A DNA stretch of 64,000 nt from CAXBDP01 sp041689935 (GTDB taxonomy: Bacteria; Bacteroidota; Bacteroidia; Cytophagales; Cyclobacteriaceae): NCBI GenBank assembly GCA_041689935.1, contig JBDNFI010000051.1, positions 1 to 64,000 of the forward strand. Direction: 5' to 3'. Numbering within the stretch: the stretch's first letter is position 1; every line of letters starts with the position of its first letter. A program made the position numbers and the translations under genes. This document shows positions 16,303 through 25,648 of this stretch, piece after piece. The notes below the pieces were generated by a model, which saw only the letters and a list, made by a program, of their open reading frames with translations, was not told where the DNA came from and made no database searches.

Positions 16303-17595
16303 ATGGATTACCTGCGTGCCCTATTAGGAATTTTTGTTTTACTCGCATTTGCCTTTGCTTTTAGCTCTCACAAACGAAAAGTTGATTGGCGATTAGTGGC
16401 CATTGGTGTTTCCTTGCAGATTGCTTTCGGACTATTGATTACGAAAGTAGATGCAGTAGCAAGGGCATTTGATTCAGTATCCAGAATTTTTGTAAAATTT
16501 TTAAGCTTTTCATCAGATGGAGCTCAATTTCTATTTGGTGATTTAGCAGGCACTTCATTCGGGTTTATTTTTGCTTTTCAAGTATTACCTACCATTATTT
16601 TCTTTTCTACCGTTACGGCAGGTCTTTACTATCTGGGTATTTTACAAAAAATTGTTTTTGGAATTGCTTGGGTCATGGCGCGAACCATGCGCCTTTCTGG
16701 GTCTGAAAGTCTTTCTGCTGCTGGCAATATATTTTTAGGTCAGACAGAAGCTCCTTTATTGGTACGTCCATTTGTGCCGAATATGACGCGCTCCGAGCTC
16801 ATGTGCTTGATGACTGGCGGAATGGCCACCATTGCGGGAGGTGTGCTAGCGGGCTATGTTGCTTTCCTTGGAGGAGATGATCCTGTGCAACAAGCCAAAT
16901 ATGCTTCTTATTTGCTGAGCGCAAGTATTATGAATGCTCCAGCAGCCATTGTTTTTTCCAAAATTGTCGTTCCCGAAACTGAGCCAGAAAAGATCGATAA
17001 GGAATTGAAAGTAAACTCAGAAAAACTTGGTGTGAATCTGATCGATGCTTTGTCGAATGGAGCTAGTGAGGGATTGAAACTTGCCCTGAATGTGGGTGGA
17101 ATGCTATTGGCATTTATTGCGGTGATAGCAGCCGTTAATTTCTTTTTGGAGGATTTTATTGGTGCCTATTCAGGACTTAATGGTCTAGTTGTAGAGTGGA
17201 CAGATGGCACATTTACAGGCTTTTCCTTGCAATTCCTGCTCGGTTTGATCTTTAGGTTGTTGGCTTTTACCATGGGAGTGGAGTGGAGTGAAACCTTGGC
17301 AGTGGGAAGTTTGCTCGGGCAAAAAACGGTGATCAATGAATTTGTAGCCTATCTTGGATTGGCTGAATTGAAAGAAGCTGGCGCGCTTTCTCCAAAGAGT
17401 ATTGTCATAGCGACCTATGCGCTTTGTGGTTTTTCCAATTTTAGCTCTATTGCCATCCAAGTTGGTGGCATTGGTGGGATGGCACCAAATCAACAAGGAA
17501 ATTTATCCCGATTAGGAATGCGTGCCTTATTTGCGGCTACATTGGCTTGCATGCTTACCGCCACCATCGCAGGCGCAATAGTTACTCCAAGTTAG
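16303..17595 (+). CDS. Concentrative nucleoside transporter (NupC/CNT family)
   Basis: 430 aa polytopic inner-membrane protein. CNT features: VLPTIIFFSTVTAGLYYLG, then SLSAAGNIFLGQTEAPLLVRPF, where the GQTEAP motif binds nucleoside and Na+, MTGGMATIAGGVLAGYV, and near the end ALCGFSNFSSIAIQ. Takes up nucleosides with sodium (or protons). Monocistronic: a terminator lies upstream and the next gene faces it. An octamer copy at 16834 falls in the MATIAGG coding stretch. Confidence 0.92.
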   Translation: MDYLRALLGIFVLLAFAFAFSSHKRKVDWRLVAIGVSLQIAFGLLITKVDAVARAFDSVSRIFVKFLSFSSDGAQFLFGDLAGTSFGFIFAFQVLPTIIFFSTVTAGLYYLGILQKIVFGIAWVMARTMRLSGSESLSAAGNIFLGQTEAPLLVRPFVPNMTRSELMCLMTGGMATIAGGVLAGYVAFLGGDDPVQQAKYASYLLSASIMNAPAAIVFSKIVVPETEPEKIDKELKVNSEKLGVNLIDALSNGASEGLKLALNVGGMLLAFIAVIAAVNFFLEDFIGAYSGLNGLVVEWTDGTFTGFSLQFLLGLIFRLLAFTMGVEWSETLAVGSLLGQKTVINEFVAYLGLAELKEAGALSPKSIVIATYALCGFSNFSSIAIQVGGIGGMAPNQQGNLSRLGMRALFAATLACMLTATIAGAIVTPS

Positions 17596-17696
17596 CGTCA
17601 ATTAACAAATTGAATTATCACATACTAGAAATTTTCAGGGAATCAGTCAGCCATAAAAAAAATGGCTTAAATGGAAGAAATTTCACCCTTCCACTT

Positions 17697-20000
17697 TCAA
17701 TCCTCCCTCAAAATCTTAGCACCAATACAAGACTCTGGAATGCCAAAAGAATGCACAAGTGGCACAGCATCTTGCCGTATTTCCCAGCATAATTGGTTCA
17801 CCATTTTGCGGATGGCTTTCGTTTTGCTACCATTCATGTATCCTTGCTCCAAATACCATCCACGATTTTTCTCGATTTGAGATAGAGCGAATAATTGGCA
17901 AAGTTTCTTGAGGGTAGCTTTGAGGGTAGGCTCGGTGGTTTTCTCCACTTGCAACACAAATTGCTCCAGAATCACTCTCTCAATATACGCGTTACCCACA
18001 TTAAACAAATGATGCTGACTTACATTCATGGCATCAAAAGAATCCATACCATTATCAATATGGCGTTTGAGTCTTTTTGCGGCAGAACTTACAATTGCTC
18101 TATCACGATAATGAAACGCACTGAGGTGAAATTCCACATCGAGTAAATGCTCATCAGTTGTTTTTCTAACAGTAAATGGATTTTTCTCCTTAATAGAAGT
18201 CTTGGCTTGATCGGCTATATAATTCAATAGGGTAATCATATTCATTTCGCCAAATTCCTTTTTGAACGTAGTGAGCCTGCCTTTGGCAACTAATTGCATC
18301 AACACAGTATTGTCTCCTTCGAATGTGGTATAAATGTCTGTATCTGCTTTAAGTGAACCAATTCGGTTTTCTGATAAATATCCTTTACCACCACAAGCTT
18401 CCCTGCATTCTTGTAAAGTGGAAGTTGTGTTCCAAGTTGTAAATGCTTTGAGCCCAGCAGCCAAAGCTTCTATTTCTTGCATGTCGTCTTTGGTTCTGTT
18501 TAGGAAGCGAAAGGTGATATATTGTAATGCAAAATGAAGTGCATAAGCATTTGCGAGCAATGGCATTAATCTACGCTGGTGCATTCGGTAATTAAGGATA
18601 GGCACTTCTTCGCCACCTTCAGGGCCAAATTGCCTTCTTTGGTTTCCATAACGGATGGCGATCGCTAGACCTGTTTTAGCAGCAGATAAGCCAGAGCGAG
18701 GGATACCTATCCTCCCGCCTACAAGCGTCCCAAGCATGGTAAAGAACCTACGATTATCACTACTTATTGGGCTTTCAAATTTTCCATTTTCATTAATACT
18801 AGCATATTTATCAAGCATATCAGCGAGTGGTATTTCTACATGGTCGAATGAAATAAGTCCATTGTCTACGCCATTCAAGCCCATTTTTAATCCACAATCC
18901 TCTATACTCACCCCCTGATGTAATTTGCCTTTCGGATTTCTTAGTGGTACCACAAAAGCATTGACACCATAATCCTTTTCATCTATAATCAATTTGGCAA
19001 AAACTGTTGCCATGCGACCATGAAGTGCAGCATTTCCTATATATTCTTTGCGGGCAAGTGGGTGTGGAGTATGGATTATAAATGTCTTATTTTCATGATT
19101 ATATGTCGCTGTAGTTTCAATTCCCTTTACATTCGACCCATGATTGGTCTCAGTCATGGCAAAGCACCCTGGCAGCTGCAGTTTACCAATTTTCCGGAGA
19201 TATTTTTTGTGGTGCTTTTCGGTGCCAAGTGATTGAATACTCATGCCCCATAAGCCAAATTGCACACCGAATTTGATAACAAAACTGAGATCGTGAAAAC
19301 TCAATGTTTCCATAATGCTGAAATAGGCTTTCATATCTCCACCGCCTCCATACTTTTTTGGAAAGGCCATTGCACCTAGGCCTTCTTTGGCGAGAATTTT
19401 ACACCATTTCAACACTTGTTCTCGATAAGCATTAAGGTTTGAGGAATCTACGTATTCAAATTCAGGCCTCGTAATAATGGATTTGACTTTTTCTATAATT
19501 TCTGATTGATCCCCATCGAGCAACTCCTGCATTTGGCCGATATCAAATGAGCTTTGGGTTTTATGACTGGTTGTAATGGTGTCATGGCCTTGTGTATAGA
19601 GGTAAATAGCCTCTTTGCTAATAATGCCAAGATTTTTTTCTACTTTATCTAAATCATTTTTAATGTTTGAAAATGAGGAAGATAAATCATCGGGAAGATA
19701 CTTTTTAGCTAGAAATAGACTTATGTCGCTAAGCTTTTCAATTTTTGTAGCATCGGCAATGGCTAATTTTATTTCTCTTTCCCATTGATGCAATTCGGAT
19801 GCGGCGGGAGGGTTTTCTGCATTGATTTTTGTTAACAGATGGGGCTTTTCAGCTTTATCGATCCATTTTGCTTGCTTGATATACTTGGTAAACTCTTTCA
19901 CTTCGAGTTCACTAAGATTGGCATCCGACCAAGCAGTGTGGAACAGTGGAAGAAATACTGATAGGGTTGGATGTTGTTTTATTGAGGATAAATTTGCCAT
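17697..20000 (-). CDS. Acyl-CoA dehydrogenase / acyl-CoA oxidase family protein
   Basis: 767 aa, much longer than a typical 380-aa acyl-CoA dehydrogenase. About 200 extra N-terminal residues and a C-terminal helical part make it resemble the ACOX-type architecture. Core signatures are MTETNHGSNVKG (acyl and FAD contact), YGNQRRQFGPEGGEE, CREACGGKGYL and FEGDNTVLMQ, where the Glu before GDN is the usual catalytic base in this subgroup. It oxidises acyl-CoA to trans-2-enoyl-CoA; whether electrons go to ETF or oxygen cannot be told. The nearby etfBA operon (opposite strand) suits the ETF option. Octamer copies at 18711 and 19804. Confidence 0.88.
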   Translation of the reverse strand: MANLSSIKQHPTLSVFLPLFHTAWSDANLSELEVKEFTKYIKQAKWIDKAEKPHLLTKINAENPPAASELHQWEREIKLAIADATKIEKLSDISLFLAKKYLPDDLSSSFSNIKNDLDKVEKNLGIISKEAIYLYTQGHDTITTSHKTQSSFDIGQMQELLDGDQSEIIEKVKSIITRPEFEYVDSSNLNAYREQVLKWCKILAKEGLGAMAFPKKYGGGGDMKAYFSIMETLSFHDLSFVIKFGVQFGLWGMSIQSLGTEKHHKKYLRKIGKLQLPGCFAMTETNHGSNVKGIETTATYNHENKTFIIHTPHPLARKEYIGNAALHGRMATVFAKLIIDEKDYGVNAFVVPLRNPKGKLHQGVSIEDCGLKMGLNGVDNGLISFDHVEIPLADMLDKYASINENGKFESPISSDNRRFFTMLGTLVGGRIGIPRSGLSAAKTGLAIAIRYGNQRRQFGPEGGEEVPILNYRMHQRRLMPLLANAYALHFALQYITFRFLNRTKDDMQEIEALAAGLKAFTTWNTTSTLQECREACGGKGYLSENRIGSLKADTDIYTTFEGDNTVLMQLVAKGRLTTFKKEFGEMNMITLLNYIADQAKTSIKEKNPFTVRKTTDEHLLDVEFHLSAFHYRDRAIVSSAAKRLKRHIDNGMDSFDAMNVSQHHLFNVGNAYIERVILEQFVLQVEKTTEPTLKATLKKLCQLFALSQIEKNRGWYLEQGYMNGSKTKAIRKMVNQLCWEIRQDAVPLVHSFGIPESCIGAKILRED

Positions 20001-20162
20001 TTCTTAATTTAGTCTTTTCGGGCAAATTAAATGGTATCAACAGCAATTATTTTCTGAATGCAGAATATAGCAATTACTTATGTGCACAATATATTTTAAA
20101 ATTGCTGCGTCCTACTGACTGGTGTGAGTGACGGGTTTTTTTCCTATTCGTTGGTGGTATCA

Positions 20163-21156
20163 TCAAAAATACCAAAAGGCTGCAAGCACAAACATAGCAT
20201 CGTGGATAAGTGCAATGATCGAAGCTACGGAATACTTACATTTTCTAAACCGGATAAGGATGTAAATGAAAATACCCACTAATGACCAAAGAATGGCGGT
20301 GTATGACGATGATTTAATGTCGTCGGCAACTGAAGCTCCCACTTTTGACGATCCTTCTATTTTGAAAGAGTCATCTAAATTATTTGCGCCAGTTTCATTG
20401 TAGGTAAATCCTGTTATACTTTCCAAGCTGCTAATCAATTTGTCTTCGACAAGCATATCAGCTTCATTGCTGCTTTAATTTACTAAATAGGAAGTGGGAA
20501 TCTTCACTGCACTGCTGGAGCCATAGGTTTCCCCTCTACAACGCTTTCGAATTGCTTATCTAATCCAACTTTTAATTCGGATGGAATAACATTTTCCGTA
20601 AATCCCACTATATAAGATCGGCCACCAGTAAAATCTACCAGAAGCTTTAATCCGTTGAAGGGATTGTAATTCTGTCCGCATTTGCTGAGGTAGCAAAATA
20701 CTCGCTCAGCTGTGTATTGGGCAATTCCTGCTTAAATGACTGATAAAAAAAATCCACAAAATTCCCATTGCCTTTCTTGGCACGATCAACTGCCTTGGCG
20801 ATGGCTGACTGAAATTCGACATTTTCAGGATTACCCGCTAAACCTTTGATAATTTCAGCCTGAGAAATTTCTAAGGTTACATGCATCCCACCAAGCAAGT
20901 AGAGTCACAATCCTCGCTCGGTTTCTTTAATTTCCTTGAAAGGATAATTAGCACTTAGGAATGTATAAACAGGCAACCTCCATACTGAATCCAGGTATTG
21001 TTGCTTCTTTATAAAATTGAGCGAACCGTCGGGCTGAGTGGCATAGTTGGTGGCTTGCTCTCTCACATTGGCCGAAACAATAGTAAATGAGAGGTAATAC
21101 AAACATAAGGCTGTAATTACCAGTGTGATAAATACAATGAATTTCTTGTTTTTCAT
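20163..21156 (-). pseudogene. secDF pseudogene with large internal deletion
   Basis: The order on the minus strand is as follows. First, an intact SecD N-terminus (21156 to 20905: KNKKFIVFITLVITALCLYY, first membrane helix), ended by a stop just before the GGMHVTLEIS stretch. Second, that stretch in the next frame (20898 to 20647, GGMHVTLEISQAEIIKGLAG). Third, after another frame change, the SecF-type start VDFTGGRSYIVGF. Fourth, after more stops, the first part of SecF (20456 to 20163: ILIRFRKCKYSVASIIALIHDAMFV). A working SecDF is near 950-1000 aa; the middle and the SecF C-terminus are gone. It cannot form a translocase, so an intact secDF must lie elsewhere. Confidence 0.88.
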
Positions 21157-21261
21157 TAGTCTTAATTAGAAAAATCATCAAAATAATTTAGAAAAAGGGT
21201 AGGAGTGAATGATCTGATGAAGAACAGATGCTTGATTACTCAAAAATTTGATGATTAAAAA

Positions 21262-21627
21262 TTAAGGAGCGTTGGTGCAAATGATCAACTCAAGGATGGT
21301 AAGCAAATGTATTTGAATGCCTGAAACCTGCGGGAGGAAATTTCTGTAGGTATTATTTAAAGCTTTGGCGAAACCTAGTGCTTTGCCAACCGATGGAAAT
21401 AATTGTAATTGGTATTGACCCGATTTAACTACTTTCAGCTGCGGCTGAACTGCATGGAAGGTATCGCTAAAATTGTATTCTAATGAAGTGAAATATTTAG
21501 AAAAGTTACTGTTTTTTACTTCATACTCAGCTTGGGCAGACGTGGAAATAAACAAAAAAGTGACGGCAAGAAAACTAGCTATACTTTGCTTTAGGATTTG
21601 CTTATTTGGGAACCCTAATCTATTCAA
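21262..21627 (-). CDS. Small exported protein of unknown family
   Basis: 121 aa with a signal peptide (about residues 14-33, FLAVTFLFISTSAQA, cut after AQA). The mature part is about 88 residues without a recognised motif. It lies just upstream of the secDF pseudogene on the same strand, in a stretch that looks decayed. The last 20 residues (IQIHLLTILELIICTNAP) are unusually hydrophobic for a secreted tail and could come from a frameshift. I cannot tell whether the gene is intact. Octamer copy at 21330. Confidence 0.45.
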   Translation of the reverse strand: MNRLGFPNKQILKQSIASFLAVTFLFISTSAQAEYEVKNSNFSKYFTSLEYNFSDTFHAVQPQLKVVKSGQYQLQLFPSVGKALGFAKALNNTYRNFLPQVSGIQIHLLTILELIICTNAP

Positions 21628-21848
21628 GCTGCAATGTTAACGCATAAGAATTGAATTAAGGTGGGTCTTCTCCTAATTTATTTTTTCGAGAATTAGAATG
21701 GGTGAATTTGCTAAAATTGAAACGTTTTGAACGCTTTCGGTCACAATAATTCAACGAGTCAAACAGCATTACGATTGTTTTGCTTTCGATAATACGATAC
21801 TAATTTTTTAACTATAACTTTAACATATAAATCCTAACATAATCAACT

Positions 21849-23207
21849 ATGACCTTCAAAAGCATTAATCCATATACAGGTGAGCAAATCGCTATTTACC
21901 AGAAACACTCAGAAACTGAAATAGAGGAGATATTGCACCAATCAACCATAGCCTTCAATCAATGGAAGAACGTATCTATTGCGGAACGGAGTGAAATGAT
22001 GTTGAAAGCTGCTGATTTACTCAAGAGAAATGAATCTAAATATGCTAAAACCATCACTTTGGAGATGGGTAAGCCGATATCGGAATCTACCGCAGAAATT
22101 CAGAAGTGCGCATGGGTATGTAAGTATTATGCTGAAAACGCTGAAAAATTTCTACAAAGTAAAACTATAGAAACAGATGCGTACAAAAGCTATGTGCGAT
22201 ATGATCCACAAGGAACCGTGTTTGCCATCATGCCATGGAATTTTCCGTTTTGGCAAGTATTGAGATTTGCTGCGCCAACTTTGATGGCAGGCAATACAGC
22301 TTTATTAAAGCATGCTTCCAATGTATTTGGCTGTGCCACTCATATTGCTGAGCTTTTCGAAGAAGCAGGTTTTCCAAAAGGCGCTTTCCAAAATTTATTT
22401 ATTGGCCATGAGGATACCGAATTAGTGGTAAAAAATGCAACTGTAAAAGCAATTACTTTAACAGGAAGCGAGCGAGCAGGAAGTTCGGTTGCTACTTTGG
22501 CAGGTAAATATCTTAAAAAATCCTTATTGGAATTGGGCGGCAGTAATGCATTTATAGTAGCGGAAGATGCCGATATTGATAAAGCTATAGAAATCGGGTT
22601 GAAGGCCAGAATGCTCAATAATGGACAGAGCTGTATAGCTGCTAAGCGATTTATTTTGGTAGGCGATGCTTATGAACGTTTTGTTCCAAAATTTAGAGAA
22701 GCAGTCGCAAAGCTTAAAATTGGAAATCCATTGGAGGCAGGAACACAAATAAGCGTGCTTGCGAGAGAAGATTTGGCTGTAGATTTAGAAAATCTAATAA
22801 AGAAATCGGTAGAAATGGGAGCTGAAATTCTGATAGGGGGAAATAGAAAAGGTGCCCACTACGAACCGACAATTTTGATAAATGTGAAGTCTGGAATGCC
22901 AGCTTTTGATGAAGAGACATTTGGGCCAATGGCAGCGATAATCAAAGCTAAAACGATTGATGAGGCTTTAGAATTAGCCGCACAATCTAAGTTTGGTTTG
23001 GGTTTGACGCTGTTTAGTGAGGATATTGAGAAGGCGCAATCTTATGCCAATAAGGTAGAAGATGGAGCTTATTTCATTAACGAATTGGTAAAGTCAGATC
23101 CAAGATTGCCTTTCGGTGGCACCAAAATTTCAGGCTATGGCAGAGAGCTTTCGCAAGAAGGGCTGTTGGAATTTGTCAATGTGAAAACAGTATTTGTTAA
23201 TAAATAG
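21849..23207 (+). CDS. NAD(P)-dependent aldehyde dehydrogenase, succinate-semialdehyde type
   Basis: 452 aa with all aldehyde-dehydrogenase landmarks: PWNFPFWQ (catalytic Asn), LTGSERAG (NAD binding), the general base Glu in LLELGGSNAF, the nucleophile Cys in NNGQSCIAAKRF, and EETFGPMAAI near the end. Length and motif wording fit the Sad/GabD group that oxidises succinate semialdehyde to succinate, but the substrate is inferred. Cytoplasmic. coaX follows on the same strand. Confidence 0.88.
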   Translation: MTFKSINPYTGEQIAIYQKHSETEIEEILHQSTIAFNQWKNVSIAERSEMMLKAADLLKRNESKYAKTITLEMGKPISESTAEIQKCAWVCKYYAENAEKFLQSKTIETDAYKSYVRYDPQGTVFAIMPWNFPFWQVLRFAAPTLMAGNTALLKHASNVFGCATHIAELFEEAGFPKGAFQNLFIGHEDTELVVKNATVKAITLTGSERAGSSVATLAGKYLKKSLLELGGSNAFIVAEDADIDKAIEIGLKARMLNNGQSCIAAKRFILVGDAYERFVPKFREAVAKLKIGNPLEAGTQISVLAREDLAVDLENLIKKSVEMGAEILIGGNRKGAHYEPTILINVKSGMPAFDEETFGPMAAIIKAKTIDEALELAAQSKFGLGLTLFSEDIEKAQSYANKVEDGAYFINELVKSDPRLPFGGTKISGYGRELSQEGLLEFVNVKTVFVNK

Positions 23208-23299
23208 GAATCTTCTTGTTTGGCGGTAGGAAAAAGATATATTTTTTCCTCCCGCCTTTTTGCTTTATTAAGCATACAAAATCATTTGTATATTTCGGA

Positions 23300-24064
23300 A
23301 TGTTATTAGCCATTGAAGCAGGGAATACCAATATTGTATTTGCCATATATACAGATAAAGGATGGACCAAAGAATGGAGATTCGAAACGCACCCTATTGT
23401 TCCAGCATCCGAGTACGAAAAATTTCTCCGCTTATGCTTTCTCGAAAATGGCTTTAAAATCGATCAAATAAATCGTATCGTCATAAGTACCGTTGTTCCG
23501 CAAATTACCAGTATTCTTGAGGATTTGTCGAAACGGATGTTTGGCCTTAAGCCACTTACCATTGGCATGGCTTGCTACCCTCAATTGGAAATTAAACTCA
23601 ATAATCCCGAAGAAATAGGAACAGATCTGGTTTCTAATGCAACCGCAGCGTGGGCAAGGTTCAAACATGCCTGTATCATTGTAGACTTTGGGACTGCTCT
23701 CACGTTTACAATGGTGGATTCAAAAGGAACTGTGATTGGCGTGTCCATTGCACCAGGGTTGAATACAGCAGTGAAAGCCCTTTCTTCAAATACTGCCAAG
23801 TTGCCTTATGTTCCCTTAGAAATTCCCAAAACGGCAATCGGAACAGATACCGTTTCGGCTATCCAATCAGGTATTTTATTAGGCTATACTTACATGATCA
23901 AGGGAATGATCGGTCGAATTAAATCTGAAATAGGTAATTCTTCCAAAGTGATCGCTACGGGTGGTTTATCTTCCATTCTACATAATTTAGAAGGCGAATT
24001 TGATGTTATTGATCGGCATCTTACCCTAGATGGAATGCGGATAATAATGGATTCAAATTCTTAA
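23300..24064 (+). CDS. coaX: Type III pantothenate kinase
   Basis: 254 aa from the ATG at 23300 (MLLAIEAGNT); the open frame extends 84 bases upstream, but that part is poorly protein-like and holds an octamer. CoaX phosphorylates pantothenate in the first step of CoA synthesis. Seen: the P-loop-like IEAGNTN, EEIGTDLVSNATAAW, IIVDFGTALTF, and GGLSSIL near the end. The first motif is normally DxGNT; here the aspartate is replaced by Glu6. Other motifs are kept, so I still call it a kinase. Confidence 0.87.
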   Translation: MLLAIEAGNTNIVFAIYTDKGWTKEWRFETHPIVPASEYEKFLRLCFLENGFKIDQINRIVISTVVPQITSILEDLSKRMFGLKPLTIGMACYPQLEIKLNNPEEIGTDLVSNATAAWARFKHACIIVDFGTALTFTMVDSKGTVIGVSIAPGLNTAVKALSSNTAKLPYVPLEIPKTAIGTDTVSAIQSGILLGYTYMIKGMIGRIKSEIGNSSKVIATGGLSSILHNLEGEFDVIDRHLTLDGMRIIMDSNS

Positions 24065-24495
24065 GAGTAGAACCTAATCTTTCTGAAATTACCTTCGCTT
24101 GGCTCATTGTACGTATTCGTGTTTTCTGACTATCCAGATCTTCCATTTCTTTTTTTCTCTTATCTATAATTTAGTTTTGGGTATTCTTTCATCCATTGCT
24201 AGTCCGCTACATATCAGTTCATTAATATTTATATTTGAAAACAATATTAACATCCTCAAGTTAAATAGTGCGTCGATCAAACTAATTTAAAATCTAGTAT
24301 TGCACTTGCTTTCAATATTATTTCAGATAATTAAAATTTCACCTATTATCATTCGTTGTTGAACTGATATCAATTCGATCCGTTAAAATCTGCATAAATA
24401 AATTGGTTTCGACAAAACTGGAATATGAATTGATAAGAACATTTAAATTCAAAATCTTTTGAAAAAGGCGGGTGGTTTAATTAAACAAATTAGAG
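24065..24495. other. AT-rich intergenic region, no gene recognised
   Basis: About 430 bases with dense stops; the short frame at 24099-24290 has random-looking composition. It contains GCGGGTGG (24469-24476), a one-base variant of the octamer, and must hold the promoter of the ACP-like gene. Confidence 0.55.
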
Positions 24496-24738
24496 ATGGA
24501 AAATAAATACGCAAAAATTAAGACGATGGTCAGTGTATTTGACCAATATGGGATTGCTCCTGTTTCTAAACTGAAAAAAAAGAATTTTGTGAATGATTTA
24601 GGTTTTGATAAAGTGTATGTTGAGGGTCTTTTCTACGATGTAGAAAGAGCCATGCACGTAGATTTAGAGGCAAACGAGATAGAGCTGCTTCAAACTCCGA
24701 ATGATTTGATGAATTTTATTCTCACAAAATCCAATTAA
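24496..24738 (+). CDS. Acyl-carrier-protein-like protein without the carrier serine
   Basis: 80 aa, close to ACP length. The pattern NDLGFDKVYVEGLFYDVERAMHVDL, then TPNDLMNFI, follows ACP helices 2-4 (usually LGxDSLxxVELxxxxEexFxIxI, then TVgdlvdyI). The phosphopantetheine-bearing DSL is replaced by Asp38-Lys39-Val40, so no prosthetic group can be attached at the usual place. Monocistronic by the strong terminator that follows. It could be a regulatory or structural ACP mimic, or an unrelated helical protein; similarity is by eye only. The neighbours downstream are a TetR regulator and an ABC exporter. Confidence 0.6.
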   Translation: MENKYAKIKTMVSVFDQYGIAPVSKLKKKNFVNDLGFDKVYVEGLFYDVERAMHVDLEANEIELLQTPNDLMNFILTKSN

Positions 24739-24767
24739 CAAAAATTTGAAATAGTTACAGCATAATC

Positions 24768-24801
24768 GCTCCTAAGAAACCTCACTTAGGAGCTTTTTTT
24801 T
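24768..24801 (+). terminator. Strong terminator after the ACP-like gene
   Basis: GCTCCTAAG (24768-24776) pairs perfectly with CTTAGGAGC (24785-24793), followed by about eight T. Confidence 0.92.
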
Positions 24802-24959
24802 GCTACTTTTAGCAATCAATCAGCCCATTACTACCCAAATAATTTGGCTGAAAAAAAATATTGACGATTAAGCAACCTTTTTGCCTAGAAAAAAGTATTG
24901 ATAGTATTACTTTTACCAATAGATCAAAAGCTTTGTTAATGCGTGATATACTATCGAAT

Positions 24960-25613
24960 ATGAATGTTCAAATAAATCAACATATTTATTTGAAGAATCC
25001 TGAATCAAGCGAATTGGGTAGAAAGATTTTGGAAGTGAGTATTCTGCTGATAGATGAGATTGGTTTTGAGGAATTTACCTTTCGGAAAGTTGCTAAAGAA
25101 ATCAATTCAACTGAGGCTTCAATTTACCGCTATTTTGAGAACAAGCATAAGCTCTTGCTTTATTTGTCTTCGTGGTATTGGGGCTGGATGGAGTATCGGT
25201 TGGCCTTTTGTGTAGCTAACATAGAATCAGCAGAGCAAAGGCTAGAAAAGGCAATTCAGCTGATTACTGAAAATTATCAGGAGGCAGAAAATTCTGCTCC
25301 TTTAGATAAGACTAGGTTAAACCGAATTGTGATTTCAGAATCTTCCAAATCGTATCTTACAAAATTGGTAGATAAAGAGAATAAAGTAGGTGCTTTTGGA
25401 GGCTATAAAAAGCTTGTAGCAAAGATTGCTGATATGGTATTAGAAGTTAACCCTACCTATAAATATCCTCACATGCTTATTTCCACGATAATTGAAGGAG
25501 CACATTTGCAGCGATATTTTTCTCAGCACTTACCAAGGTTAACAGATTCTTATGTAGGAGAAGACTCTATCAAGAATTTTTATAATAACTTAGTATTCAG
25601 ATCAATAAAGTAG
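24960..25613 (+). CDS. TetR/AcrR-family transcriptional regulator
   Basis: 217 aa from ATG 24960 (MNVQINQHIY); the frame is open to 24861, with another ATG at 24939. The N-terminal DNA-binding domain is clear: LGRKILEVSILLIDEIGFEEFTFRKVAKEI and the recognition helix TEASIYRYFENKHKLL. The rest is the ligand/dimer domain with the tryptophan-rich SSWYWGWMEYR. It precedes the ABC/HlyD/TolC genes by 35 bp on the same strand, so it probably autoregulates this export cluster in response to an unknown ligand. Confidence 0.85.
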   Translation: MNVQINQHIYLKNPESSELGRKILEVSILLIDEIGFEEFTFRKVAKEINSTEASIYRYFENKHKLLLYLSSWYWGWMEYRLAFCVANIESAEQRLEKAIQLITENYQEAENSAPLDKTRLNRIVISESSKSYLTKLVDKENKVGAFGGYKKLVAKIADMVLEVNPTYKYPHMLISTIIEGAHLQRYFSQHLPRLTDSYVGEDSIKNFYNNLVFRSIK

Positions 25614-25648
25614 TTATTTTATCATTAAAGCATTATTTAATACTCTAA

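Noticed and set aside
24099..24290. 63-aa frame in the gap after coaX
   Set aside because: Random-looking AT-rich peptide without neighbours or motif.
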